A stretch of DNA of 54,017 nucleotides from Prochlorococcus sp. AG-402-G19 (lineage in GTDB: Bacteria; Cyanobacteriota; Cyanobacteriia; PCC-6307; Cyanobiaceae): positions 1 to 54,017 of the forward strand of contig QCHU01000005.1 in assembly GCA_003279455.1 (NCBI GenBank). Direction: 5' to 3'. Below the pieces are notes generated by a model. That model saw nothing but the letters and a program-made list of their open reading frames with translations. It did not search any database and was not told where the DNA came from. The position numbers and the translations under genes are program-made. Positions 27,768-36,697 of this stretch are shown one piece after another. Within the stretch, counting starts at the first letter, position 1, and every line of letters begins with the position of its first letter.

Positions 27768-28367
27768 GTGAGAGAAATCTTAATTAGCTTTTCTGTTTGC
27801 CTTAGCTGCTTGATGATTGCAGTGATCAGCCAAATCATCTCACCGACTCCAACGAATGCCTTACAAATTGACCAACCAATCCAAGCGGATGTAAGGCAAT
27901 CCACAAAAAACAGAGAATCTGTAACTAATCCATTTGAATTAGACCCAGAAGACCCAAATCCATCACTTTTTACTATGGCTTCAGATAAAACCAGTGCAAG
28001 TAACTCTCCTCTCGGAGGAGCTGAGATAGGAGCATCTCAAGTAACTTCAAGTGGGCTTAAACTTACTGAATTAATTTTAGGTGATGGTCAAGAAGCCACC
28101 CCAGGGACAAGTGTCTCAGTAAATTACAAGGGTACTCTTGATGATGGGAAAGAATTTGACAGCAGTTATGGAAGAGGTCCTTTTGAATTTACTTTAGGTG
28201 CAGGGATGGTGATAAAGGGTTGGGACGAGGGAGTCGAAGGCATGAAAGTTGGAGGCAAAAGAAAATTAGTCATCCCACCAGAATTGGGGTATGGCAGCAG
28301 AGGAATAGGTCCAATCCCCCCTAATTCAGTTTTAATTTTTGAAGTGGAATTATTAGCTGTTAAGTGA
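27768..28367 (+). CDS. Exported FKBP-type peptidyl-prolyl isomerase
   Basis: Proline isomerase likely in the periplasm or thylakoid lumen. A signal sequence ([20 protein letters not shown], residues ~4-23) is followed by a disordered linker. The FKBP domain spans about residues 95-199: [60 protein letters not shown] and [20 protein letters not shown]. The active-site aromatics of the family are present. Starts at GTG 27768. Confidence 0.92.
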   Translation: MREILISFSVCLSCLMIAVISQIISPTPTNALQIDQPIQADVRQSTKNRESVTNPFELDPEDPNPSLFTMASDKTSASNSPLGGAEIGASQVTSSGLKLTELILGDGQEATPGTSVSVNYKGTLDDGKEFDSSYGRGPFEFTLGAGMVIKGWDEGVEGMKVGGKRKLVIPPELGYGSRGIGPIPPNSVLIFEVELLAVK

Positions 28368-28403
28368 ATTTCTTAAATTATTCAGAAAGCTCTAGAAAAA
28401 GTT

Positions 28404-28427
28404 ATGGCGTTTGTTGACAAACGCCAT
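28404..28427. promoter_or_regulatory. Perfect palindrome upstream of sodN
   Basis: ATGGCGTTTGT (28404-28414) and ACAAACGCCAT (28417-28427) are exact reverse complements separated by TG. It stands between the FKBP gene and sodN, about 36 bp before the preferred sodN start. No T run follows on the plus strand (a run of A does), so it is not a standard terminator for the FKBP gene. It could be an operator, for example for a nickel- or iron-responsive Fur-family repressor, or an mRNA 5' structure. Function not shown. Confidence 0.5.
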
Positions 28428-28462
28428 TAATGTAAAAAAAAATGTTCACAAATTATTTTCAG

Positions 28463-28933
28463 ATGTTGAGCGAAACACTTACATCAATCTTTAACAAGCT
28501 TCCAGCAAAATCTGTTCACGCTCACTGTGACGGACCTTGCGGTGTATATGACCCTGCTTCTGCGAGAGTTGCGGCAGAGGCAGTTTTATCTATGACGAAA
28601 AAACTTATTGCTCTAGCTCCAGCTGGTAACGATCAGTCTTCTATTTCAGCTTATAACAACACTTTTTCTCGCTTCGTTGCGATTAAAGAAGAAGAGTCAC
28701 AAAAGGCCAAAAAAGAACTTCTAATCCTCTGGACTGATTACTTCAAGCCTGAACACTTAGCTACATATCCAGATCTTCATGACACTTTTTGGAAAGCAGC
28801 AAAGCTTTGTAGTGCATGCAAGGTAAATATTGATCAAAGCAAGGCAGAAGAATTATTAGCAGCTGTACAAAAGATTCACTCTATGTTTTGGTCATCAAAA
28901 GGTAGAAGTGATAGCTGGGTTACCGCAAGCTAA
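28463..28933 (+). CDS. sodN: Nickel-type superoxide dismutase
   Basis: Converts superoxide to peroxide and oxygen using nickel. The nickel hook HCDGPCGVYDP is complete (His1, Cys2 and Cys6 after processing). The rest is the four-helix bundle: SARVAAEAVLSMTKKLIALA, TLFSRF-like NNTFSRFVAIKEEE, ELLILWTDYFKPEHLATYPD and LHDTFWKAAKLCSACK. I chose ATG 28463, giving a 20-residue propeptide (MLSETLTSIFNKLPAKSVHA) before His. An in-frame ATG at 28442 would add seven residues. sodX, the protease that removes the propeptide, overlaps its 3' end by 26 nt. Confidence 0.96.
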   Translation: MLSETLTSIFNKLPAKSVHAHCDGPCGVYDPASARVAAEAVLSMTKKLIALAPAGNDQSSISAYNNTFSRFVAIKEEESQKAKKELLILWTDYFKPEHLATYPDLHDTFWKAAKLCSACKVNIDQSKAEELLAAVQKIHSMFWSSKGRSDSWVTAS

Positions 28934-29285
28934 TAAAAGTCTTTTCCACAAGCCAGACTTATTTACTTTATTTACTTTAATAATCGGTTACCGACAACAT
29001 TTACGTGTTGTCGGTACTTCTATGGAAAGAACTCTTAAAGAGGGAGATTTAGTAACATACAAAAAGTTAAACAAAAAAAATATTGACTTAAAGATTGGAG
29101 ACATCGTAGTTGCCTCTCATCCAAAAACAAAGAACAAGTTAATCATTAAAAGAATTCATAGAATTTATCAAAATAAATTTGATTTAAGGGGAGACAACTC
29201 CTTGAAGAGTACCGATAGTCGAGAATTGGGTTTGATTGAATTAGATTTAATCATTGGGAAAGTAGAAAAAATTTTCTCTAAATAG
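28908..29285 (+). CDS. sodX: Nickel SOD maturation protease SodX
   Basis: S26-type signal-peptidase-like protease that cuts the SodN propeptide to expose the nickel hook. The catalytic Ser is in VVGTSMERTLKEGDLV (residues ~34-49), and the catalytic Lys lies in KNKLIIKRIHRI near 78. DLRGDNSLKSTDSRELGLI is the conserved C-terminal box. The 125 residues fit the family. It overlaps sodN and is clearly translationally coupled. The start is less sure (28908). Confidence 0.92.
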   Translation: MIAGLPQANKSLFHKPDLFTLFTLIIGYRQHLRVVGTSMERTLKEGDLVTYKKLNKKNIDLKIGDIVVASHPKTKNKLIIKRIHRIYQNKFDLRGDNSLKSTDSRELGLIELDLIIGKVEKIFSK

Positions 29286-29318
29286 TCTCAAGTGATTGGT
29301 ATGAATCTTTTCCTTAGT

Positions 29319-30206
29319 TTATAACTTACCAATTAATTTTTTAACTCCACCTAATATATCTTCCTTTGACATAAGAGATTCACCAACCAAAACAGCATCA
29401 GCCCCATAACTCTTTACTAAATCCAAATCCTCACGAGTAAATAAACCTGACTCGCTTACCAAAGTAATAGAATTTTCCTTGATTTGGTTAGCATATTTCT
29501 TAGCCAACTTCTTTGTAACTTCAAGATCAGTTTTAAAACTCTTTAAATTTCTATTATTAATACCTATTAAGTTAAATACATTAATTTTTAGGACTCTTTC
29601 AAGTTCTTCTGAGTCATGAACCTCTACTAATATTGTTAGTCCCAAATGTTCAGCAACCTTAGATAAGTATTTTAAATCTGAATCATTCAGGATTGCTGCT
29701 ATCAAAAGTGCAGCATCAGCGCCAGCAGCTCTTGCTTGGTAAAGCTGATAGGGATAAAGAATAAAATCCTTACAGAGGATTGGAATTTTTATTTCCTTTC
29801 TAACTTCAACTAAGACATCAAAACCACCTTGAAAAAATTTTTTATCTGTTAAGACTGATATACAGTTAGCGCCTCCATCTTGATACATTTTACCTATCAT
29901 TTTTGCGTCAAAGTCCTCTCTAATTATTCCTCTACTTGGACTAGCTTTTTTTATTTCTGAAATTAGTGCTGGTTTCGAATTACTATTTCTTAATGCATCT
30001 ATAAAATTTTTTGTTTTGGGTAAATCCTTGATCTTTTTCTTTAAATCTTCTAGCGAAACTTTTTTTCTTGCAATCTCAACTTCAAGATGTTTTTCCCAAA
30101 CAATTTCCTCCAAAATATTTTTAGGTTTTGAATCTGGGTGAGGGATTGCATACTCTAAATTAGCTACTTTTATACTTGGATTAGGAGGTCTTCTTCTGAT
30201 TTCCAT
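29319..30206 (-). CDS. trpC: Indole-3-glycerol phosphate synthase
   Basis: Closes the indole ring in tryptophan synthesis. A (beta/alpha)8 barrel with [20 protein letters not shown] (residues ~78-97), [57 protein letters not shown] and [31 protein letters not shown] is near 250. All expected catalytic Lys/Glu/Asn residues appear in place. The 295 residues include an N-terminal extension of about 40 residues, usual in cyanobacteria. Downstream of lpd on the same strand, about 40 bp away. Confidence 0.96.
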   Translation of the reverse strand: MEIRRRPPNPSIKVANLEYAIPHPDSKPKNILEEIVWEKHLEVEIARKKVSLEDLKKKIKDLPKTKNFIDALRNSNSKPALISEIKKASPSRGIIREDFDAKMIGKMYQDGGANCISVLTDKKFFQGGFDVLVEVRKEIKIPILCKDFILYPYQLYQARAAGADAALLIAAILNDSDLKYLSKVAEHLGLTILVEVHDSEELERVLKINVFNLIGINNRNLKSFKTDLEVTKKLAKKYANQIKENSITLVSESGLFTREDLDLVKSYGADAVLVGESLMSKEDILGGVKKLIGKL

Positions 30207-30247
30207 AATTTAAATAATTAATGATCTATAAAATAAAATTTGATTTA

Positions 30248-31690
30248 CTACTTCTTTATTTGTAAAGATGCCTGTTTATAGGCAACCTCTACAACTTCGC
30301 TTAATGTTGGATGCGTATGAACTTCTTTTGCTAAGTCTTTGACTCGTTGTCTTCTAGAAATTGCATTAGAAACTTCTTGTATCAGATCAGCCGCATGTAG
30401 TCCATAAATATGAGCCCCAAGGACCTCTCCCGTATCTTTATTAAAAATCAACTTCATAATTCCATCACTTTCTAATTCAGCCAAGGCCTTAGAGTTCGCT
30501 TTAAAATAACTTCTAACTATTCCAAGTTCAAAGCCTTCATTTTTCGCTATGTCTTTTGCTTCTTCTTCCGAAAGTCCAACGGAACTGATCTCGGGGTGAG
30601 TAAAAGTTGCGGCAGGAATACTTCTGTAGTCAATTTCAATTTCTTTTCCTAAAATATTTTCTACAGCAATACTCCCCTGTGCTGCAGCGGTATGGGCCAA
30701 CATCAACTTACCCGTAACATCTCCCACTGCCCATAGATTAGGAATTGGTTTTTCATTTACCAATACTCTCATCTGATCATCAATTGGAATAAAACCTCTT
30801 GTTGTTTCAACTCCAACGGATTGTAGATTTAGATTTTTAGTCGACGGTACTCTGCCTGTTGCAACCAGAACAGCGTCAACTTGTAACTCCTCAATAACTT
30901 CTCGACTCTTTGCATCTGTAAGCTCGACCTCTACGGGACAGCCTGGCTTAACTTTAGTAGCGAACACTCCAGCTCGAGTTTCAATATCTCTTTTATCAAT
31001 TAAATTTCTTGAAGCAATTTTCGTGATATCAGGATCAAAAGTAGGCATTACTTTATCGAGAGCTTCAATCATGGTTACCTCACAACCTAAAGCTGTATAA
31101 ATATCAGCAAATTCCAAACCTATATAGCCACTACCAATTATTGCAATCCATTTTGGCAACCACTCTAAATTAATAGCCTCATCACTTGTGAAAACAGTTC
31201 GTCCATCAATTTCAATCCCAGGCGGTACAAAAGGGTCAGAGCCTGTAGCCAAGATAATATCTCTGGCGGAAAAGATTCTATCAACTCCATTTGTTTCTCG
31301 TAAACCGACCTTTTGATTTCCTTCTAAACGTCCTTCTCCTCTAAGTATCTCAACTCCCGATCTTTCTAATGTTTTAGTTAGATTTTTTCGAATTGTCTCA
31401 ACTAAGTTTTTTGCATGTTCGGCAATTTTTTTACGTTCAAATCTGACCGGAGCGGAATGTATACCAAATTCAGCAAGATGGGGAACATTAGCAAGCTCAC
31501 GAACTTTACCACTGGCTGCTAGTAATGCTTTAGACGGGACACAGCCTCTGTTGACACAGGTTCCACCCATATCTCTTGATTCGACAATCGCCACTTTCAA
31601 GCCAGCCTCTGCTGCATGTTTAGCAGCATCAAAACCTCCATATCCAGCTCCGACAACAATTAGGTCAAAGTCAAAAGAAATTTCACTCAC
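30248..31690 (-). CDS. lpdA: Dihydrolipoamide dehydrogenase
   Basis: FAD flavoenzyme (E3) that reoxidises lipoamide in the pyruvate dehydrogenase complex and glycine cleavage. The FAD site is DLIVVGAGYGGFDAAKHAAE (residues ~9-28), the redox disulfide is GGTCVNRGCVPSK (~42-54) and the NAD site is IIGSGYIGLEFADIYTALG near 185. The C-terminal active-site His-Glu is in VHTHPTLSEVVEVAY. The 480 residues are normal. It overlaps the end of the methyltransferase gene by 4 nt (31687-31690). Confidence 0.96.
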   Translation of the reverse strand: MSEISFDFDLIVVGAGYGGFDAAKHAAEAGLKVAIVESRDMGGTCVNRGCVPSKALLAASGKVRELANVPHLAEFGIHSAPVRFERKKIAEHAKNLVETIRKNLTKTLERSGVEILRGEGRLEGNQKVGLRETNGVDRIFSARDIILATGSDPFVPPGIEIDGRTVFTSDEAINLEWLPKWIAIIGSGYIGLEFADIYTALGCEVTMIEALDKVMPTFDPDITKIASRNLIDKRDIETRAGVFATKVKPGCPVEVELTDAKSREVIEELQVDAVLVATGRVPSTKNLNLQSVGVETTRGFIPIDDQMRVLVNEKPIPNLWAVGDVTGKLMLAHTAAAQGSIAVENILGKEIEIDYRSIPAATFTHPEISSVGLSEEEAKDIAKNEGFELGIVRSYFKANSKALAELESDGIMKLIFNKDTGEVLGAHIYGLHAADLIQEVSNAISRRQRVKDLAKEVHTHPTLSEVVEVAYKQASLQIKK

Positions 31691-32523
31691 GGTTTTTTTT
31701 GAATACCCTTAACCATTTTTACTCTTTGTCGCTCCAACAACAGAGGAACTGCCGCAGATGCCACATTTAGTGAATCAACTAATGAGCTATGAGGCAACGT
31801 AACAAAGTCTGAACAACAGGCTTCAATTGAAGAATGAACACCTGAGCCTTCATTACCAAGAACCAATACAGTAGGGAGATCCCAGTCTAATTCCCAATAA
31901 GGTTTCACTTTCTTATCAGTAATTTTATTCGGTGAAATCGTTCCTACTACTTGATAATTTTCATCAATTGCAATATTGAGTTTTGAAACAAGCATTTCAA
32001 TACTTGAAGAAGATGAATCTCCAATACGTTGAAAAGGTAAATGAAGAACTGTGCCAGCTGAAGATCTTAAAACCTTTTGATTTAGGGGATCTGCTCCCGA
32101 AGCTAACCAAATAACTTCATATTCAGCAGCAAAGGCTGATCGGAATAAATTTCCCAAATTGCCAGGATCTTGAATCCTATCTAAAGCTAAAATGTGTTTT
32201 GGAGCTTTTCCCGGTTTTGGCAACCCTGACATTGGGAATATCGCTGCAACACCATCAGGAGTCACTGTTGACAAAGATGCTTCTAAAACATGTGTAGTTA
32301 CACGGGTTAATAAAGATTTTGAAGCTATTTTTTTTAAAACATCCTCATGCTTATCACACCATTCAGGAGTTGCAATAACTTCTTTTGGCAAAAAATTTGT
32401 TTTCAAAGCCTCTTCTAACAAATGAGACCCCTCAAGCAAAAGAGAAGAATGCTCTTCTCGCCCAGTTTTTTTTAAAAGGGCCCTCAATTTCCTAACCAAA
32501 GGGTTCCTTTTACTTGTAATCAA
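31687..32523 (-). CDS. SpoU/TrmH-family RNA 2'-O-methyltransferase
   Basis: Methylates a ribose 2'-OH in rRNA or tRNA; target not predictable. The substrate-binding N-terminal part starts MITSKRNPLVRKLRALLKKT and includes SLLLEGSHLLEEAL. The SPOUT knot shows ILALDRIQDPGNLGNLFRSA (~111-130, motif 1), VLVLGNEGSGVHSSI near 222 (motif 2) and LPHSSLVDSLNVASAAVPLL near 243 (motif 3). The 278 residues are normal. It is the first gene of a run with lpd and trpC. Confidence 0.92.
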   Translation of the reverse strand: MITSKRNPLVRKLRALLKKTGREEHSSLLLEGSHLLEEALKTNFLPKEVIATPEWCDKHEDVLKKIASKSLLTRVTTHVLEASLSTVTPDGVAAIFPMSGLPKPGKAPKHILALDRIQDPGNLGNLFRSAFAAEYEVIWLASGADPLNQKVLRSSAGTVLHLPFQRIGDSSSSSIEMLVSKLNIAIDENYQVVGTISPNKITDKKVKPYWELDWDLPTVLVLGNEGSGVHSSIEACCSDFVTLPHSSLVDSLNVASAAVPLLLERQRVKMVKGIQKKP

Positions 32524-32765
32524 TGGAGAATATGAATTATTAATTTTCCAACCTCAAATTATTTAATTTTTAAAAGCAAAAAAGTTTCTTGCGTTGAAAT
32601 AAACATTGAATTTTCTAATTAAATTCAATAAAAACTATTTTAAAAATTTTATTCAAACTTTCAACATTATCAATATTTAATTTGAACCCATCAATTTTCA
32701 ATAAGGTTGACTGGACTATTTGAAATCCACTTGGCATTATGGCTGGGTAAGCAGTTCGCTCCAAT

Positions 32766-34142
32766 ATGAGTAGTGTGGCGACAATTAAAAGGAATATTAT
32801 TCCGCCACATCTGGAGGTAAAAGGAGGGTATCCGCTTAGTGGGGGCTTAAGAGTTAGTGGGGCAAAAAATTCTTCACTAGCTTTAATGGCTGCATCTCTT
32901 CTTACGAAAGAAAAACTCCTCATTAAAAATGTCCCACAACTCACGGACATTGAAGTCATGTCAGAGATTCTCCGTAATTTGGGCGCAAAGTTAACTAAAA
33001 CAAATAATTCTATCGAGATTAATTCGGAGTCCATTCATAACGTTGAATTACCCTATCAACTAGTTCATAGTTTGAGAGCAAGCTTTTTCTGTGTTGGCCC
33101 CATACTTTCAAGACTTGGAGAAGCAAAAATCCCTCTACCCGGTGGTTGCAATATTGGAGCAAGACCTGTTGATGAACATATAAATGGTCTAAAAGCTTTA
33201 GGAGCGGAAGTTGAAGTTATAAATGATGTTGTAAAAGCTCAAGTCTCAAACAAAGACAAAAGATTACGTGGAGCAAATATTACTCTCAAATATCCCAGCG
33301 TTGGAGCGACAGAAACCATCTTGATGGCATCTTGCCTTGCGTTGGGCAAAACAACAATATCGAATCCCGCTAGAGAACCAGAGATCCAGGATCTTGCAAA
33401 AATGCTTAATTCAATGGGAGCAAAAGTTTTTGGAGCTGGAACAAAAAGAATCACAATCCTTGGAGTGGAATCTTTAAGCGGGACTTCTCATTGTGTTATA
33501 CCCGACAGGATAGAAGCAGGAACTTTTCTTATTGCAGCAGCCATAACACGCTCGCCCCTCATTATTGGTCCAGTAATCCCAAATCATTTGAGCGCTGTTA
33601 TTTCAAAATTAAAAGAATGTGGCTGTTCAATATCTCAACATGGGAATCATCATTTAAAAATCATTCCAAGAGAAATTTCAGGAGTCGACATTACCACAAG
33701 TCCATTCCCTGGCTTTCCAACTGATCTTCAAGCTCCATTTATGTCATTAATGGCCACAGCTAAAGGTTCCAGCAAAATCAAAGAAAAAGTTTTTGAGAAT
33801 AGGATGCAACATGTTTTGGAGCTAAACAAAATGGGCGCTTCTATTTATCTAGAAAACAATACTGCCCACATACAAGGAGTAAAACAACTCATAGGTAGAA
33901 AGGTAGAAGGTGGAGATTTACGTTCATCTGCCGCCATTATCCTTGCATGTCTCTCTGCGAAAGGTAATAGTATTTTCACTGGTCTCGAGCACTTGGATAG
34001 AGGGTATGAAAAATTAGAAGAAAAATTAACTAATGCAGGCTCGGTTATTTCTAGAAAATTCGATCAAACAACCTCTAAAAATTCCTTCCCCAGCAACACA
34101 ATTAGTGAAGACAATATTAATACTCAAAAAAATGCAGCTTAG
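32766..34142 (+). CDS. murA: UDP-N-acetylglucosamine 1-carboxyvinyltransferase
   Basis: First committed step of peptidoglycan synthesis, adding enolpyruvate to UDP-GlcNAc. The fold shows [20 protein letters not shown] (residues ~25-44; Lys and Asn bind substrate) and [20 protein letters not shown] near 122, with the catalytic, fosfomycin-sensitive Cys retained. [14 protein letters not shown] is near 245 and [15 protein letters not shown] near 310. The 458 residues are slightly longer than in E. coli because of a Ser/Asn-rich C-terminal tail. Confidence 0.96.
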   Translation: MSSVATIKRNIIPPHLEVKGGYPLSGGLRVSGAKNSSLALMAASLLTKEKLLIKNVPQLTDIEVMSEILRNLGAKLTKTNNSIEINSESIHNVELPYQLVHSLRASFFCVGPILSRLGEAKIPLPGGCNIGARPVDEHINGLKALGAEVEVINDVVKAQVSNKDKRLRGANITLKYPSVGATETILMASCLALGKTTISNPAREPEIQDLAKMLNSMGAKVFGAGTKRITILGVESLSGTSHCVIPDRIEAGTFLIAAAITRSPLIIGPVIPNHLSAVISKLKECGCSISQHGNHHLKIIPREISGVDITTSPFPGFPTDLQAPFMSLMATAKGSSKIKEKVFENRMQHVLELNKMGASIYLENNTAHIQGVKQLIGRKVEGGDLRSSAAIILACLSAKGNSIFTGLEHLDRGYEKLEEKLTNAGSVISRKFDQTTSKNSFPSNTISEDNINTQKNAA

Positions 34143-34181
34143 TTTCATTTTTTTGCTAGTTTTGACATAAAATAAATGTAT

Positions 34182-34263
34182 GGGAGCGTGGTGGAATTGG
34201 TAGACGCACCGCACTCAAAATGCGGCACCTTCGGGTTTGTCGGTTCAAGTCCGACCGCTCCCA
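34182..34263 (+). tRNA. tRNA-Leu (anticodon CAA)
   Basis: The acceptor stem GGGAGCG (34182-34188) pairs with CGCTCCC (34256-34262), with discriminator A. The anticodon stem CCGCA/TGCGG encloses the loop CTCAAAA, giving anticodon CAA. A long variable arm (CACCTTCGGGTTTG region) marks it as class II. The T arm CGGTTCAAGTCCG is canonical. No CCA is encoded. The argD start codon begins five bases after it. Confidence 0.97.
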
Positions 34264-34268
34264 CTTCA

Positions 34269-35453
34269 TTGATCAAAACTTACAATCGTTTTCCTTTAGA
34301 CCTCGTTAAGGGTAGAGGTTCGTGGGTATGGGACAAAGAAGGTAGAAAATATCTTGATGCTGTAGCTGGCATTGCCACTTGTTCCTTAGGCCACAGTGAT
34401 AAAGCATTAAATAAATCTTTATCAAAGCAATTAAGAAAACTTCAACATGTATCTAATCTTTACGGGATACCAGAGCAAGAAGAACTCGCTCAGTGGTTAA
34501 CTTCTAATAGTTTTGCCAAGAGTGTATTTTTCTGTAATAGCGGTGCAGAAGCAAACGAAGCGGCAATTAAATTGGCAAGAAAATATGGGCATATTGAACG
34601 TAATATCGACAATCCAGTTATTCTTTGCTCAAAGGAAAGCTTTCACGGAAGAACTCTTGCAGCTGTAAGTGCGACAGGGCAGCCGAAATATCACAAAGGC
34701 TTCGAGCCAGTTGTTCGGGGATTTAAGTTCTTTTCTTATAACGATAATGAGTCTTTTGAAAATCTTTTTGATGATTTAGAAAAAACAGGTCCAACAATTG
34801 CAGCTGTTTTAATTGAACCCATACAAGGTGAAGGAGGAATAAATATTGGAAAAAAATCATTTTTTGAGCTTTTAAGAAAAAAATGTACGAACAGCAATGT
34901 TTTATTGATATTTGACGAAGTTCAAACCGGAATGGGAAGGACAGGTACTCTTTGGGGATATGAGCAACTAGGAATTGAACCTGATGTTTTCACATTAGCC
35001 AAAGGCCTTGGAGGAGGTCATGCAATTGGAGCCTTATTGGTAAATACGCTGGCTGATGTCTTTCAGCCCGGTGATCATGCAAGCACTTTCGGAGGGAATC
35101 CTTTCGCTTGTAGAGCAGCTCTTACCGTTGGAAAAGAAATTCAAAAAAGAAACATCCTAAATAAAGTCAAAGAAAGGGGTGCTCAGTTAAAAGAAGGATT
35201 AATTAAAATATCAGATAAATATTCAGATATATTTATCTCCACCAGAGGCGTTGGTCTTATTCAAGGTCTCGTCTTAAAAGACAATATCAAAATAACATCT
35301 CTTGATATTGTGAAATCCGCCTTAGAAGAAAAACTTCTTCTAGTGCCAGCCGGTACAAAGGTATTAAGAATAGTCCCACCTTTAACTATTACAAAAAAAG
35401 AAATCAAAGAGCTTTTATTGAGACTAGACAAATCTCTGATGAAACTTTCATAA
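34269..35453 (+). CDS. argD: Acetylornithine aminotransferase
   Basis: Pyridoxal-phosphate enzyme of arginine synthesis. SNLYGIPEQEELAQWLTSNS, FFCNSGAEANEAAIKLARKY (~82-101), ESFHGRTLAAVSATGQPKYH and LLIFDEVQTGMGRTGTLWGY are family motifs. FTLAKGLGGGHAIGALLVN holds the PLP-binding Lys. The 394 residues are normal. The longer frame reads through the tRNA gene, so the true start is TTG 34269 (MIKTYNRFPLDLVKGRGSWV), which fits the N-terminus of relatives. Confidence 0.93.
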   Translation: MIKTYNRFPLDLVKGRGSWVWDKEGRKYLDAVAGIATCSLGHSDKALNKSLSKQLRKLQHVSNLYGIPEQEELAQWLTSNSFAKSVFFCNSGAEANEAAIKLARKYGHIERNIDNPVILCSKESFHGRTLAAVSATGQPKYHKGFEPVVRGFKFFSYNDNESFENLFDDLEKTGPTIAAVLIEPIQGEGGINIGKKSFFELLRKKCTNSNVLLIFDEVQTGMGRTGTLWGYEQLGIEPDVFTLAKGLGGGHAIGALLVNTLADVFQPGDHASTFGGNPFACRAALTVGKEIQKRNILNKVKERGAQLKEGLIKISDKYSDIFISTRGVGLIQGLVLKDNIKITSLDIVKSALEEKLLLVPAGTKVLRIVPPLTITKKEIKELLLRLDKSLMKLS

Positions 35454-35479
35454 CAAAATCGAACTTCATATTTGAAAGC

Positions 35480-36697
35480 ATGAGCACAGAATATAAAGAT
35501 ATGAATCTGGGTATAGATCGTATGTTATTGGCTATAAATGCGATGGGAGATCCCTGTAAAAAAATACCTGCTATCCATATTGCCGGAACCAATGGGAAAG
35601 GCTCTATTGCAGCTTTTATTAACAGTGTCCTTAGCTTAGTAAATATAAAAACCGGAGTTACCACTTCTCCCCATTTAGTTGATTGGGTAGAGAGAATATG
35701 TATAAACAAAACTCAAATACCAAAAGAAGAATTTCAATCATTGAGTCGGGCTCTTGCTCCAATTGTAGAAAAATATAGTTTGACTCCTTTTGAATGTGTT
35801 ATTGCAATAGCACTTAAATATTTTACTTTAAAAGAAGTTGAACTTCTTATTCTTGAAGTAGGGCTTGGAGGTAGACTTGATGCAACAACCGCACATAATT
35901 ATAGACCTATTATTGCATTTGGAGCTATTGGTCTTGATCATTGCGAATACTTAGGTGATAGTCTAGAAAAAATAGCTACTGAAAAAGCAGCTGTAATAAC
36001 TTCAAAGAGTGTTGTCATTACAGCTGCTCAAGACAATATTGTAAAAAGAATTTTAGAAGAAACTGCTCTCAAGCAACAAGCCGTCATTCATTGGGTAGAT
36101 CCACTACCATCAGACTGGGAACTTGGTCTATCAGGAGCGATTCAAAAAGAAAATGCAGCTGTAGCCAAAGGAGTTCTTGAATCCTTAAAAAATATTGGAT
36201 GGAGTATTTCTAGAGAACAAATTCGAGAAGGTTTCTCTCTTGCTAAATGGCCTGGAAGACTTCAAGCAACAACATGGAAAGGATTGCCAATAGTTGTTGA
36301 TGGTGCACACAATCCTAATGCGGCAAAGCAATTATCCATTGAAAGAGACGCATGGACTAATCAAGAAAATGGAGTTATTTGGATACTAGGGATTCAAATA
36401 AAAAAAGATATGATAGGCATTCTGCAAAAACTAATCAGAGAAAAAGATTTAGTATGGCTAGTTCCTGTTCCTTACCAACAAAGCTGGTCTAAAGATCAAA
36501 TTTTAAGTTTTTGCCCTGAATATAAAACCCAAATCAAAGAAGCTTTTAGTGTAGAAGAAGTTTTATCAGCACTTAAAAAACAAGACCGATGGCCATCTCC
36601 ACCACCTATAATTACAGGATCACTATATTTAATAGGTAATCTTTTTCAAAGGCAATTATTGATAAGTCAAAAGGGTAGAAATAGGGAGTTAAATTAA
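35480..36697 (+). CDS. folC: Folylpolyglutamate / dihydrofolate synthase
   Basis: Adds glutamate to dihydropteroate and folates. The ATP site is IHIAGTNGKGSIAAFINSVL (residues ~32-51), then TGVTTSPHLVDWVERICIN, LLILEVGLGGRLDATTA and IGLDHCEYLGDSLEKIATEK. The C-terminal Mur-ligase-like domain carries WPGRLQATTWKGLPIVVDGA and HNPNAAKQL. The 405 residues are normal. Its stop overlaps that of the FAD-oxidase gene by 4 bp on the opposite strand. It probably follows argD in one transcript (26 bp gap). Confidence 0.95.
   Translation: MSTEYKDMNLGIDRMLLAINAMGDPCKKIPAIHIAGTNGKGSIAAFINSVLSLVNIKTGVTTSPHLVDWVERICINKTQIPKEEFQSLSRALAPIVEKYSLTPFECVIAIALKYFTLKEVELLILEVGLGGRLDATTAHNYRPIIAFGAIGLDHCEYLGDSLEKIATEKAAVITSKSVVITAAQDNIVKRILEETALKQQAVIHWVDPLPSDWELGLSGAIQKENAAVAKGVLESLKNIGWSISREQIREGFSLAKWPGRLQATTWKGLPIVVDGAHNPNAAKQLSIERDAWTNQENGVIWILGIQIKKDMIGILQKLIREKDLVWLVPVPYQQSWSKDQILSFCPEYKTQIKEAFSVEEVLSALKKQDRWPSPPPIITGSLYLIGNLFQRQLLISQKGRNRELN

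Noticed and set aside
32615-33034. Minus-strand frame of 139 codons
   Set aside because: Antisense to the start of murA and its upstream region; sequence shows no domain or signal.
34176-34268. Upstream extension of argD through the tRNA
   Set aside because: The frame overlaps tRNA-Leu and encodes tRNA sequence; the protein start at TTG 34269 fits the family.
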